DNA from: Empedobacter stercoris | Lineage (GTDB): Bacteria; Bacteroidota; Bacteroidia; Flavobacteriales; Weeksellaceae | Length of the DNA stretch: 64,000 bases | Reading direction: 5' to 3' | NCBI RefSeq assembly: GCF_020281205.1 | Contig: NZ_JACXZC010000004.1 | Location: 62,001-126,000, forward strand | Part shown: in pieces, positions 17,461 to 26,484 of the stretch | Layout of the letters: each line of letters opens with the position of its first letter | How positions within the stretch are numbered: position 1 is the stretch's first letter | Position numbers and translations under genes: made by a program | The notes under the pieces: generated by a model | Databases searched by the model: none | What the model was told of the DNA's origin: nothing | What the model saw: the letters and a program-made list of their open reading frames with translations, nothing else

Positions 17461-18510
17461 ATGAAAAAGATAAGTTGGATAATAGTGGGGATTATTCTCA
17501 TCGGATTGGTTGTTTTTAGACTTACAAGCAATAAGAAAACTACCGAAAGTAAGGTTTATCAATTCAATAAAGAAAAACCGATTGTTGTAAGTGTAGACAG
17601 TATTCGTTTGCGATCGATAGATACAGACAATTCCTATACAGGAATTTTTGAACCGAATAAAGAATCTAAAATTAGTTCGGATATTCAAGGAAAAATTAAT
17701 GCTGTTTTAGTAGATGTGGGAAGCCAAGTAAGGAAAGGGCAAACCCTTGTACAATTGGATAACTCGTTGTTAAAATATCAGTTACAAACAATTGAAGTTC
17801 AGATTGAAGGTTTAGAAAATGATGTAAAACGTTATACAATTTTAGCAGAAGCCGATGCAGTACAAGGTATTCAGTTGGAAAAAACGAAATTAAATCTAAA
17901 ATCAGCCAAAATACAGCAAGCAAGTTTAGTAGAACAAATTAGAAAAACAGCTATTAAGGCTCCGTTCAATGGAGTGATTACAGCTAAATTAAATGAGGTT
18001 GGTGGTTTTGCAGCGCCTGCAGTTCCTTTATTGCAGATTACAGATATAAGCAGTTTACGTTTTACAATCAATATTCCAGAGAATGATTTGATTTATTTTC
18101 AAACCAATCAAGCTTATAAAATTAGTGCGGATCTTTATCCCGATTTTCCACTTGTAGTAACGACTAAAATGATTGGAAGTAAAGCCAATAGTGGTAACAG
18201 TTTTCCTATACAATTCCATGTAAATAACATTAATAATTTATCTATAAAAGCAGGAATGTTTGGTAAATTAAGTCTTTCTGATAGCAAACAGAATCAAGGT
18301 ATTGTTATTCCCTCTTCGGCAATTATCAAAGAAAAAGACAAGCTAAAAGTGTATTTGATAAAAAATGGAAAAGCAATCATACAACCAATTACTGTAGGAG
18401 AAAATGTAGGTAATTCAGCAGTTGTATCAAGCGGTTTAAACCAAGGAGATGTAATTGTAACCAATGGATTTATCAACCTTTTTGATGGAGCGAATATCAC
18501 AATAAAATAA
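17461..18510 (+). CDS. RND efflux periplasmic adaptor (membrane-fusion protein)
   Basis: This 349-residue adaptor has an N-terminal membrane anchor (residues ~5-22) and the usual order: barrel-sandwich/lipoyl half GKINAVLVDVGSQVRKGQTLVQLD, a coiled hairpin (QLQTIEVQIEGLENDVKRY...), second half IKAPFNGVITAKLNEVGGFA, and a beta-barrel. It bridges the inner-membrane pump and the TolC channel. Twelve bases separate it from the pump gene. No lipobox was seen, so it is probably held by the N-terminal helix. Confidence 0.93.
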   Translation: MKKISWIIVGIILIGLVVFRLTSNKKTTESKVYQFNKEKPIVVSVDSIRLRSIDTDNSYTGIFEPNKESKISSDIQGKINAVLVDVGSQVRKGQTLVQLDNSLLKYQLQTIEVQIEGLENDVKRYTILAEADAVQGIQLEKTKLNLKSAKIQQASLVEQIRKTAIKAPFNGVITAKLNEVGGFAAPAVPLLQITDISSLRFTINIPENDLIYFQTNQAYKISADLYPDFPLVVTTKMIGSKANSGNSFPIQFHVNNINNLSIKAGMFGKLSLSDSKQNQGIVIPSSAIIKEKDKLKVYLIKNGKAIIQPITVGENVGNSAVVSSGLNQGDVIVTNGFINLFDGANITIK

Positions 18511-18521
18511 AATCAGTTATA

Positions 18522-21500
18522 ATGAACATTTCAGAAATTTCCATTAAAAGGCCTTCATTGATCATTGTACTTTTTAGTGTATTTACGCTTTTAGGAATCA
18601 TTGGTTTTAAGAATTTGAGCTACGAACTGATGCCCGATTTTAATCAACCTGTTGTGGTTATCCGTACTGCTTATCCCGGAGCAGAACCCAATGAAGTTGA
18701 AACTTCTGTTTCCCGAAAAATAGAAGATGCACTTTCTAATTTAGAAGGTGTAGATTATTTGATTACAAAATCATTGCCCAACGCTTCTGTGATTATTGCC
18801 AATCTTAAATACGGAACAGATTTGGACAAAACAATGCAGGATGCGCAACGTTATATTGATAATATTCGAAAGGATTTACCAAAGGATATTCAGAGTCCTG
18901 TGATGAGCAAAGTGTCACCTAATGATTTGCCTATAATGTCGGTGAGTGCAACAAGCGATTTAGAATCGACTGTATTTTACCAGAAAATGAAAGACGATTT
19001 TCTACCGCAAATTCAACAATTAAAAGGAGTGGCCGAAATTACCATTTTAGGTGGAGAAGAACGAGAAATTCAAGTAAAAGTAGATAAAGAAAAACTGAAT
19101 CTTTACAAAATTTCTATGAATCAAATAGTGGAAGCCATTAATCGTTCTGGAATTGATATTCCTGTTGGTAAATTGCAAACTGACCAAGAAAATAACTCGG
19201 TTCGATTAGTTGGGAAATTTAATACACTTTCAGAAATTCAACATGTACAAATTGCAATGCCTTTTCCAAATAGTCCGATTTACGTTAAAGATATTGCATC
19301 TGTAGAAGAGGGAGTGAAAGAAATTACTTCTTACAGTCGTTACAATGGTAAAAATGGGATAGGTTTATTGATTAAGAAACAAGGAGATGCCAATGCCGTA
19401 GATGTTTCGAAATTGATAAGAGAACAATTCCAATCGATTGAAGAACAAAATTCAAGCTCTAATGTACAATTTATAGTCACTGACGATAGTACGGATACAA
19501 CTATTGCAGCTGTTAATTCGGTGATGTATGATTTGATTTTAGCTGTTATTTTAGTTGCATTGGTCATGTTACTTTTCTTGCGTAGTTTCAGAAATGCATT
19601 GATTGTCTTGGTCGCTATTCCAACTTCTTTAATTACTTCTTTTGCAGTGATGTGGCTATTAGGTTATACGCTTAATTTGATGACTTTACTTGCCATGTCT
19701 TTAATTATTGGTATTTTGGTGGATGATGCAACTGTTGTTTTAGAAAACATTCAACGTCATTTGGATAAAGGAAAGGATAAAACAACTGCAGCTTTGGACG
19801 GACGAATGGAAATTGGTTTTTCAGCACTTTCTATTACATTGGTGGATGTAGTGGTATTTTTACCCATCTTATTTTTACAAGTTTTTGTAGGCGATATGCT
19901 CAAACAGTTTTCGGTAGTAGTGATTACTTCTACGTTAACAAGTTTATTGGTAGGGTTTACGTTAACTCCTTGGTTAGCTTCACGCATTGGAAAAAAAGAA
20001 GATTTACAACCTACGACTATTTTTAATCGTTTTTTACTTTGGTTTGAACATCAGTTAGACAAATTTATCAATTGGTATGGCAAAACTTTAAATTGGGTTT
20101 TAGGTCATAAATTGCTTTTTACAGGATTTGTTTTGTTACTATTTGTAGGAACTGCGGTAATGATGAAACAAGGAATTATAGGAAAAGAATTAATCGCTAC
20201 CGGCGATCAAGGAAAGTTTCGATTGGCATTGGAGTTTGATAAAAGTACCTCTATTCAACAAAATAATTTAGTGTCACAAAAAATAGAAAATTATATTCTA
20301 AATCAACCCGAAGTTTCAGCTGTTTTTAGTAATGTAGGTGGACCAAGTACAGGTATAGGAAGCATTGGAGTTGGTGCTGTCAACAAAACCGAATTGAATA
20401 TTCAGTTAAAGCCTAAAAATCAAATTAATAACCTCTCTACAGAACAATTTATGCAAAATTTAAGGGAAGATTTGCAAAAAGAATATACAGGTATTAGTTT
20501 TTCTATTACAGTTATTGGTTTAGTCCCTAAAACAGAACCGATAGAAATTACTTTGAGTGGAAGCGACTTGGAGCAAGTTTTACAATCAGGTCATGATTTA
20601 AAAGCTATGATTGAAAAGATTCCTGGCGCAGATAATGTTCGATTATCAGTCGAGACAGGAAGTCCAGAGTTGAAAATAATTCCAGATAAAGATAAAATGC
20701 AACGTTTAGGCTTAACGACAGCTTATGTGGGTACAAATTTGCGCACAGCTTTTACGGGGAATGACGATGCTATTTTAACTGAAAATGGAACAGAATATCC
20801 TGTTCGTATTTGGTTGGATAAATTTAGTCGAGAAAATTATGATGACCTTAACCAACTTCATATAATTAATCCAATGGGTATTCCGATCGAGGTTTCTCAG
20901 TTTGCAGCAATTGAAAGAGATAATTCGCATTCACTTTTAGAACGAAAAGACAGACAAGCAGCAGTAACCTTAACGGCAGATGCTTTAGGTAGACCTTCTG
21001 GAACAGTGGCAGATGACGTTGTCGCTTATCTTGAAAATAACCCTTTACCTGCAAATATGGAACTCACTTGGGGAAGCGAAATTAAACGACAAAATGATAG
21101 TTTTGGAGCATTGAGTTCGGTTTTATTGATTTCATTTTTACTTATCTATTTGATTATGGTAGCCTTATATGATAGCTTTATTTATCCTTTTGTGGCGCTA
21201 TTTGCAATACCTGTTGCAATTATTGGTGCATTTTTAGCATTGAATTTGTCTCTAAATAACATGAGTTTATTTGCTTTACTTGGATTGATTATGCTAATGG
21301 GATTAGTCACAAAAAACGCAATTTTAATCGTAGATTTTACAAATCAACTAAAAAGCAGTGGAATACATTACAAAGAAGCTTTGATTTTAGCAGGAAAAGA
21401 ACGTTTGCGACCAATTTTGATGACAACTTTATCTATGGCGATTGGGATGTTGCCTATTGCATTGGCGAGTGGAACAGCATCAGAATGGAAAAATGGCTTG

Positions 21501-21605
21501 GCGTGGATAATTATCGGAGGTTTACTTTCATCATTGGCATTGACAGTTTTTTTAGTACCTATGGTGTATTATGTTGTAGATTCAATAAAAGAAAAAATGA
21601 ATTAA
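18522..21605 (+). CDS. RND efflux pump, AcrB/HAE1 family
   Basis: A full-length 1027-residue proton-driven exporter with twelve predicted membrane helices and two large periplasmic loops. The first helix (RPSLIIVLFSVFTLLGIIGF), the paired aspartates in GILVDDATVVLENIQRH on TM4, and the GLVTKNAILIVDF block on TM10 are standard for drug/solvent exporters of the HAE1 branch rather than metal-ion CusA types. Together with the adaptor and TolC genes it should form a tripartite envelope pump under the TetR regulator. Substrates cannot be deduced. Confidence 0.95.
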   Translation: MNISEISIKRPSLIIVLFSVFTLLGIIGFKNLSYELMPDFNQPVVVIRTAYPGAEPNEVETSVSRKIEDALSNLEGVDYLITKSLPNASVIIANLKYGTDLDKTMQDAQRYIDNIRKDLPKDIQSPVMSKVSPNDLPIMSVSATSDLESTVFYQKMKDDFLPQIQQLKGVAEITILGGEEREIQVKVDKEKLNLYKISMNQIVEAINRSGIDIPVGKLQTDQENNSVRLVGKFNTLSEIQHVQIAMPFPNSPIYVKDIASVEEGVKEITSYSRYNGKNGIGLLIKKQGDANAVDVSKLIREQFQSIEEQNSSSNVQFIVTDDSTDTTIAAVNSVMYDLILAVILVALVMLLFLRSFRNALIVLVAIPTSLITSFAVMWLLGYTLNLMTLLAMSLIIGILVDDATVVLENIQRHLDKGKDKTTAALDGRMEIGFSALSITLVDVVVFLPILFLQVFVGDMLKQFSVVVITSTLTSLLVGFTLTPWLASRIGKKEDLQPTTIFNRFLLWFEHQLDKFINWYGKTLNWVLGHKLLFTGFVLLLFVGTAVMMKQGIIGKELIATGDQGKFRLALEFDKSTSIQQNNLVSQKIENYILNQPEVSAVFSNVGGPSTGIGSIGVGAVNKTELNIQLKPKNQINNLSTEQFMQNLREDLQKEYTGISFSITVIGLVPKTEPIEITLSGSDLEQVLQSGHDLKAMIEKIPGADNVRLSVETGSPELKIIPDKDKMQRLGLTTAYVGTNLRTAFTGNDDAILTENGTEYPVRIWLDKFSRENYDDLNQLHIINPMGIPIEVSQFAAIERDNSHSLLERKDRQAAVTLTADALGRPSGTVADDVVAYLENNPLPANMELTWGSEIKRQNDSFGALSSVLLISFLLIYLIMVALYDSFIYPFVALFAIPVAIIGAFLALNLSLNNMSLFALLGLIMLMGLVTKNAILIVDFTNQLKSSGIHYKEALILAGKERLRPILMTTLSMAIGMLPIALASGTASEWKNGLAWIIIGGLLSSLALTVFLVPMVYYVVDSIKEKMN

Positions 21606-21639
21606 TTTCGTTTTTAAGCACTATATTTTTAACTATCAT

Positions 21640-21672
21640 ATCCGGAGAAATTATTACTTCTTCGGATTTTTT
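21640..21672 (+). terminator. Terminator of the efflux operon
   Basis: ATCCGGAGAA and TTCTTCGGAT form a 10-bp stem with one mismatch, followed by eight T. The remaining ~300 bases to the next gene show only a TAAATTTG box at 21940-21947. Confidence 0.7.
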
Positions 21673-21969
21673 TTATAAGTCTTTTAATCATAATTGTACT
21701 TCTGGTGATATATTTCATATAATCGCTTTATTTTTTCAAATTTAGATCAATTGTTTTATTAATATCACATCAAATTTATCTATCAAGACATTTCAACACT
21801 GTCATTTATATCTCTTTATAAAACTGAAACTAATACACGTTCACCACTCATTTTAACAGCTAATTCAACCATGGTCGTAATTAAAAATATCAACATGTTT
21901 TTATGATTGCAGTCATAGAAGCACTATAAATTGTCAGCCTAAATTTGCCGCACAATTATATAATTAATT

Positions 21970-22380
21970 ATGCTTACAGATCAAAATAAACAAATAATTT
22001 TAGCAACTGTTCCTTTATTAAGAGAAGGCGGAGTGACACTTACCAAACATTTTTATAAGAGAATGTTTACACATCATCCTGAATTGAAAAACCTGTTTAA
22101 TATGGGAAATCAGCATTCGGGAAAACAACAAACAGCTTTAGCAATGGCGGTTTTGGCTTATGCCGAAAATATTGCAAATCCAGGAGTATTAATGCCTGTT
22201 ATAGATATGATTGGGCACAAACATAGCAGTTTAAATATACAACCTGAACAATATGAGATCGTAGGTACACATTTGTTGGCTTCGATTAAAGAAGTTTTAC
22301 AGGACGCAGCTACAGAGGAAGTACTTGAAGCATGGACTATAGCGTATAATCAATTGGCAGATTTGATGATTGGGCACTAA
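21970..22380 (+). CDS. hmp: Globin half of a flavohemoglobin (Hmp), cut by an in-frame stop
   Basis: These 136 residues match the globin domain of Hmp, the NO dioxygenase: IPLL-like start, B10 Tyr in HFYKRMF, and proximal His in IGHKHSSLNIQPEQYEIVG. In intact Hmp the chain runs on through a short linker (..NREAEIYNEN..) into the reductase. Here the linker reads IGH-stop-QKMYQNKK, and the reductase gene continues in exactly the same frame 6 bases later. The TAA at 22378-22380 sits where Glu is expected; one base (GAA to TAA) explains it. The product could still be a single-domain globin, but electron delivery would then have to occur in trans. Confidence 0.85.
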   Translation: MLTDQNKQIILATVPLLREGGVTLTKHFYKRMFTHHPELKNLFNMGNQHSGKQQTALAMAVLAYAENIANPGVLMPVIDMIGHKHSSLNIQPEQYEIVGTHLLASIKEVLQDAATEEVLEAWTIAYNQLADLMIGH

Positions 22381-22386
22381 CAGAAA

Positions 22387-23175
22387 ATGTATCAAAACAA
22401 AAAAAAAGAAACGGGTAACTGGGTAGGTTGGCGTACATTTATTGTGAAAAGTAAAGTAGAAGAATCTGCCGAAATCACTTCTTTTTACTTAAAACCAAAA
22501 GACGGAAAAGCAATTCCAAATCATTTACCAGGGCAATATTTAAGTATCAAAGTGTTTTTACCTGAAATGAATTTGGAACAAATTCGTCAATATAGCATTT
22601 CTTGTGCGTCAAATGCTGAGTATTTCCGTATTTCTGTAAAACGTGAACAAGGGCCAAACATTGCAGTAAATGGTATGATTAGTAATTTTTTGCACGATCA
22701 TATTGTTGAAGGTAGTGAAGTTGAACTGAGCGCTCCTGCAGGTAATTTTGTGTTACAAGAAAATACAAACAAAAAAGTATTTATCAGCGGTGGAATTGGT
22801 CAAACGCCTTTGTTGTCTATGTTAGAAACTTTAGATTTGAACGAAGAAGCGCAACAAGATGTGGTTTGGATACATGCGTGTCGTAACAAAGAAGTACATG
22901 CATTTGCTGATAAAATCAAAAATATTCAAAACAATCATCCCAACGTTCGTAAATATCAATTTTACGATATAGTAGAAGAGTCGGTAGCAGATGCAAGTGT
23001 TTTGAAAGGCCATATCGATTTTACAAAAATAGAAGATTGGAAATTTGATAGCGACGCTGAATATTATGTATGCGGACCTCGTCCATTTATCGAAAAAATG
23101 ATTGGCGATTTAAAAACGAACCAAGTTAATGAGGAACAAATTTTCTTTGAAGAATTTGGGCCAAAATCTTTATAA
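22387..23175 (+). CDS. FAD/NAD(P)-reductase half of the split flavohemoglobin
   Basis: This 262-residue ferredoxin-reductase-type module begins with the Hmp linker (GNWVGWRTFIVKSK) and keeps the FAD motif QYSIS, the ISGGIGQTPLLSML NAD(P) site and the C-terminal EEFGPKSL tail of Hmp. It normally passes electrons from NAD(P)H through FAD to the globin heme. Translation could restart at the ATG at 22387, six bases after the globin stop, but only a weak purine run precedes it. With the globin part the total is 402 codons, the normal Hmp length. Confidence 0.85.
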   Translation: MYQNKKKETGNWVGWRTFIVKSKVEESAEITSFYLKPKDGKAIPNHLPGQYLSIKVFLPEMNLEQIRQYSISCASNAEYFRISVKREQGPNIAVNGMISNFLHDHIVEGSEVELSAPAGNFVLQENTNKKVFISGGIGQTPLLSMLETLDLNEEAQQDVVWIHACRNKEVHAFADKIKNIQNNHPNVRKYQFYDIVEESVADASVLKGHIDFTKIEDWKFDSDAEYYVCGPRPFIEKMIGDLKTNQVNEEQIFFEEFGPKSL

Positions 23176-23192
23176 TAAAGTTTAATTAAGTA

Positions 23193-23216
23193 GGGAGGAG
23201 CTAAGCTTCTCCTTTT
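23193..23216 (+). terminator. Possible terminator after the flavohemoglobin genes
   Basis: GGAGGAGC and GCTTCTCC can form an 8-bp stem with one G-U pair and a small loop, followed by TTTTG. It lies immediately before the ClC gene start, so it could also act as an attenuator of that gene. Confidence 0.5.
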
Positions 23217-23222
23217 GTATTT

Positions 23223-24494
23223 ATGAATTTTAAAACGCACGTATCCAGAAAAAATTACCAATGGGTAAAATGGAGTCGTATTGCTTTGTGTTCTGCATTG
23301 GTAGGTATAGTAGTAGGTTTGCTAACGTTAATGTTTAAAACTTTGGTGGAACAATACGAACATTTATTGCTACACAAAGCAAAAGATTTTCAATTGTTTT
23401 TTATTGTTTTTCCTTTTATTGGTTTAGCCTTGATTTATGTTTTACGTCAATTTGTATTTAATAAAAAGAAGAATAAAGGAATTTCAGAAGTATTAGAAGC
23501 AGTTCAATCAAAGAAAAAGATTCCTTCATATAAAGTGTTGTCACATTTCTTTAATGGATTTCTTACCGTTGTTTTTGGTGGAACCACAGGAATAGAAGTT
23601 TCAACCGTTGTGGCAACAGCAACTTTGGGTGATATGGCATCGCGAAAAGATGTGATTTTTAAAAAATACAGAAAAGAATTTATGGGAGCCGCTATTGCCA
23701 GTGGTGTCACTATTTTGTTTTGTAGTCCGTTGGCAGGTTTGTTTTTTTCGTATGAAACCATAAGGAAACAGAAAACAAAAGTGTTTTGGATTACACATAT
23801 TCTTAGCGTGGCTTTTGCAACCGCCATACTTTTCTTAATGAATGTTCATCCGTTGGTCGATCTCAGTCAGTATGTTCACGATTGGAAGTATGAAGCTCTA
23901 CCATTTTTTATTGTATTAAGTATGTTATCGGGAGTTTACGGTGTATATATGACAAAGGTTGTGACATATTCAAAGAAGGCTTCTTTTTTTGAACACAGAC
24001 CATTATTGCAATTACTTATCGGTTCTATTTTCTTGGGAAGTATTTTGTATTTCTTACCCGAATTATATGGATCAGGATATCACACCATTATTCAATTTAC
24101 ACAAGAAAAAAGCTATATACTTAGCATAGCGTTGCTTGCGTTAATTTTGGTCATTGTAAAACCTTTTACAACTGGTTTAACACTGAAGTTAGGTGGTGAT
24201 GGTGGCGTTTTTGCGCCAAGTATTTTTGCAGGTGCTTGCTTAGGTTTAATTGTGGGAATGTTGACTAAAATGTATTTTGTGCCTGATGTATTGGTTTTAA
24301 ACTTTGTAATATTAGGCGTAGCATTAACAGTAGGAGCTACATTGCACGCTCCTTTCACTGCTATATTTTTAACCTTCGGAATTTTTAATTCGTATGTACT
24401 TTGGTTGCCTTTAATTGCCTTAACTTTTGTCAGTTATTTTTTATCAAAAAGGATTTTTCCCTATACAGTTTATACACTTTCAGTAAGAAAATAA
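23223..24494 (+). CDS. ClC-family chloride channel/transporter
   Basis: A 423-residue polytopic membrane protein of the bacterial ClC family. The FGGTTGIEVSTVV segment corresponds to the selectivity-filter region normally GREGP, and KLGGDGGVFAPSIFAGACLG corresponds to the GxFxP filter region. The first motif deviates from the classical one, so whether it is a Cl-/H+ antiporter, a channel or a fluoride-type exporter is uncertain. There is no C-terminal CBS pair. It starts 47 bases after the reductase gene, with a small hairpin between. Confidence 0.85.
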   Translation: MNFKTHVSRKNYQWVKWSRIALCSALVGIVVGLLTLMFKTLVEQYEHLLLHKAKDFQLFFIVFPFIGLALIYVLRQFVFNKKKNKGISEVLEAVQSKKKIPSYKVLSHFFNGFLTVVFGGTTGIEVSTVVATATLGDMASRKDVIFKKYRKEFMGAAIASGVTILFCSPLAGLFFSYETIRKQKTKVFWITHILSVAFATAILFLMNVHPLVDLSQYVHDWKYEALPFFIVLSMLSGVYGVYMTKVVTYSKKASFFEHRPLLQLLIGSIFLGSILYFLPELYGSGYHTIIQFTQEKSYILSIALLALILVIVKPFTTGLTLKLGGDGGVFAPSIFAGACLGLIVGMLTKMYFVPDVLVLNFVILGVALTVGATLHAPFTAIFLTFGIFNSYVLWLPLIALTFVSYFLSKRIFPYTVYTLSVRK

Positions 24495-24614
24495 TCATTA
24501 ATCATGTAAAACGTAAATTTTGTGGCAGAAACTTATCGCTTATGGATTTAAAATTTTCATTGAATTAGAAGCTAAATTATAATGAAAATAGTTCTATAAT
24601 AAACGTGAAATAAT

Positions 24615-25457
24615 CTATTGAAAATAGTTTAATTCTATTCCATCAAATGATGCAAAAACCATTGTTGGAAAGCTATCTTGATGAAAAATAATTCCATTGC
24701 GATCTATACCAATTGCACCTGCAAATCCATTCACATGTTTTAGTTCATCAAAACTTTTGGCAAATGCATCTTCCATACTCATGCCATCCGTTACGCGGGT
24801 AACAATTTTTGCAGCCATTGCGCCACTTACAATATCTTCTCCAACGCCAGTCATGCTAATACCACAATATTGATTGGCGTAATTTCCAGCAACAGTTGCA
24901 GAATCTGAAACACGACCAGGTAGTTCAAAACCTTTTCCTCCAGTTGAGGTTGCAACAGCAATATTATTTTTGGCATCTAAACAGACACATCCAACAGTAC
25001 TTGTTTTAGCTGAATTTAATTTTTCTTCGTATTCTTTTTTACGTTGTTCAATTTCAGGATCAAAATAATCAAATCCAATTTTACGAGCAAATTCAGTTGC
25101 TTCGTTAGCTGCTAAAATGCGATCTTCATAAGACATCAATTTTTCGGCCACCAAAATAGGATGTTCTACATTTTCTATATTGATAACACCAGACATTTTA
25201 AGTGTTTTTCCATCCATTAAAGCTGCACTCAATCTTATTTTACCATCAGATTGTATTTGAGACCCTAATCCTGCATTAAATAACGGATCATCTTCTAATA
25301 AACTGACTGTATAAACGACTGTTTCTGTAGCGGTATGAGTGGTTAAATAATCATAGCCTTTTTGAACTATTTTAATTAATGCCTTTTGTTTTTGAAATTT
25401 GGTTTCAGGATCTGTCAATGATTCGGAAAAGAAACCACCGTGAATAATTAACTTCAT
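24615..25457 (-). CDS. iaaA: Isoaspartyl peptidase / L-asparaginase (IaaA type)
   Basis: The 280-residue Ntn-hydrolase is made as one chain and self-cleaves before Thr154 in TSTVGCVCL, the nucleophile of plant-type asparaginases. FNAGLGS near residue 60 and the later GNYANQYCGISMTGVGE block are also family marks; the N-terminal HGGFF differs slightly from the usual HGGAG. These enzymes split beta-aspartyl dipeptides. Its start lies 2 bases after the stop of the cyanophycinase gene, so it most likely hydrolyses the beta-Asp-Arg dipeptides which that enzyme releases. Confidence 0.9.
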   Translation of the reverse strand: MKLIIHGGFFSESLTDPETKFQKQKALIKIVQKGYDYLTTHTATETVVYTVSLLEDDPLFNAGLGSQIQSDGKIRLSAALMDGKTLKMSGVINIENVEHPILVAEKLMSYEDRILAANEATEFARKIGFDYFDPEIEQRKKEYEEKLNSAKTSTVGCVCLDAKNNIAVATSTGGKGFELPGRVSDSATVAGNYANQYCGISMTGVGEDIVSGAMAAKIVTRVTDGMSMEDAFAKSFDELKHVNGFAGAIGIDRNGIIFHQDSFPTMVFASFDGIELNYFQ

Positions 25458-25459
25458 AG

Positions 25460-26341
25460 TTATTGATTGTTGTATTGAGAATCTTTGATTGAAATTTTAT
25501 TTTGATCAAAATGAAAAACGTCATTTCGCGTCATCACATGGCAAATAATATGACTGATCGAAATCGGATACCCAATCTCAATTTGAGAAAGACTGGTGTC
25601 TAAAATTTCTCGTCCATCAACCAGTATGATAGATCCAGAACCTATTGCTGTCATTTTGTTGTTATTTTCGCTAATGATTAGCCCTGTATCTTCACTTAGA
25701 CCAATCCCAATTTTCATTGGATTTCCAGTTACAGCTTGAAATAAACGTCCAATTCTTCCTCTTTGAATAAAATGTGTGTCCACTAAAATGGAATCAATTA
25801 ATCCAAGACCGCTATTCATTTCTACAGCTCCTTTCAGTAATGCGTCTGAACTCACTCCTTGATAAATCATGCTGGAAGAAACAGCCGCAGCACCAGCAGA
25901 AGTACCTGCGTAAATAAATTCTTCATGGTAATATTTTTGAAGTAATTTTTGTTGAAAAGGGGTACCGCCTATGGTAGAAGTTAATCGGAGTTGATCGCCA
26001 CCACTAAATAAAACAACATCCGCTTCGTCTAATCGTTTCAGTGATTCAGGATGAATAGCATCTAAACGTGTATTGATGTCTAAATGTTCAACATTGTGTG
26101 CGTCCAAAAGACTGAAAGCTTTAATATACGACTCAGCTGCAATTTTAGGCGTTTGTGAAGCTGTTGTAATAATCTCAATTCGCGAATTTTCTTTATGTTT
26201 AGATTCTTCTATAATTTTTTTTAGAATACCATTTTGATAAAAGAAATCATTCAGTACTTCTTGTTTTGGTAAATGAGGTGGAATGTTCTCAGCTGTATTA
26301 ATACCACCACCAACAATAATTAATTTTCCTTTTATACTCAT
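25460..26341 (-). CDS. cphB: Cyanophycinase CphB
   Basis: A 293-residue serine peptidase of the S51-like cyanophycinase family. The N-terminal GKLIIVGGG, the FSGGDQLRLT block and the nucleophile motif YAGTSAGAAA are present. It is an exopeptidase that cuts cyanophycin into beta-Asp-Arg dipeptides. The ATG at 26341 was preferred to the TTG at 26362 because the family starts at MKGKLII. It is followed at once by the isoaspartyl peptidase gene and is divergent from cyanophycin synthetase, 143 bases away, so breakdown and synthesis can be controlled from one intergenic region. Confidence 0.92.
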   Translation of the reverse strand: MSIKGKLIIVGGGINTAENIPPHLPKQEVLNDFFYQNGILKKIIEESKHKENSRIEIITTASQTPKIAAESYIKAFSLLDAHNVEHLDINTRLDAIHPESLKRLDEADVVLFSGGDQLRLTSTIGGTPFQQKLLQKYYHEEFIYAGTSAGAAAVSSSMIYQGVSSDALLKGAVEMNSGLGLIDSILVDTHFIQRGRIGRLFQAVTGNPMKIGIGLSEDTGLIISENNNKMTAIGSGSIILVDGREILDTSLSQIEIGYPISISHIICHVMTRNDVFHFDQNKISIKDSQYNNQ

Positions 26342-26484
26342 TATAAAAAATTTTATATTCAATTTAATTAATATAAAACAGACAGGTAGAGATTATATCA
26401 TAAAAAAATGATAAAGTCGTGTTAATAGGACAAATAGGTCTAGTTATTGTAATGATTTATTAAATTTTTTAACACTTACCACAA

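Noticed and set aside
21970-23175. Two ordinary, unrelated genes for globin and reductase
   Set aside because: Same frame, one intervening stop, exact Hmp linker sequence and total length argue for a single ancestral gene.
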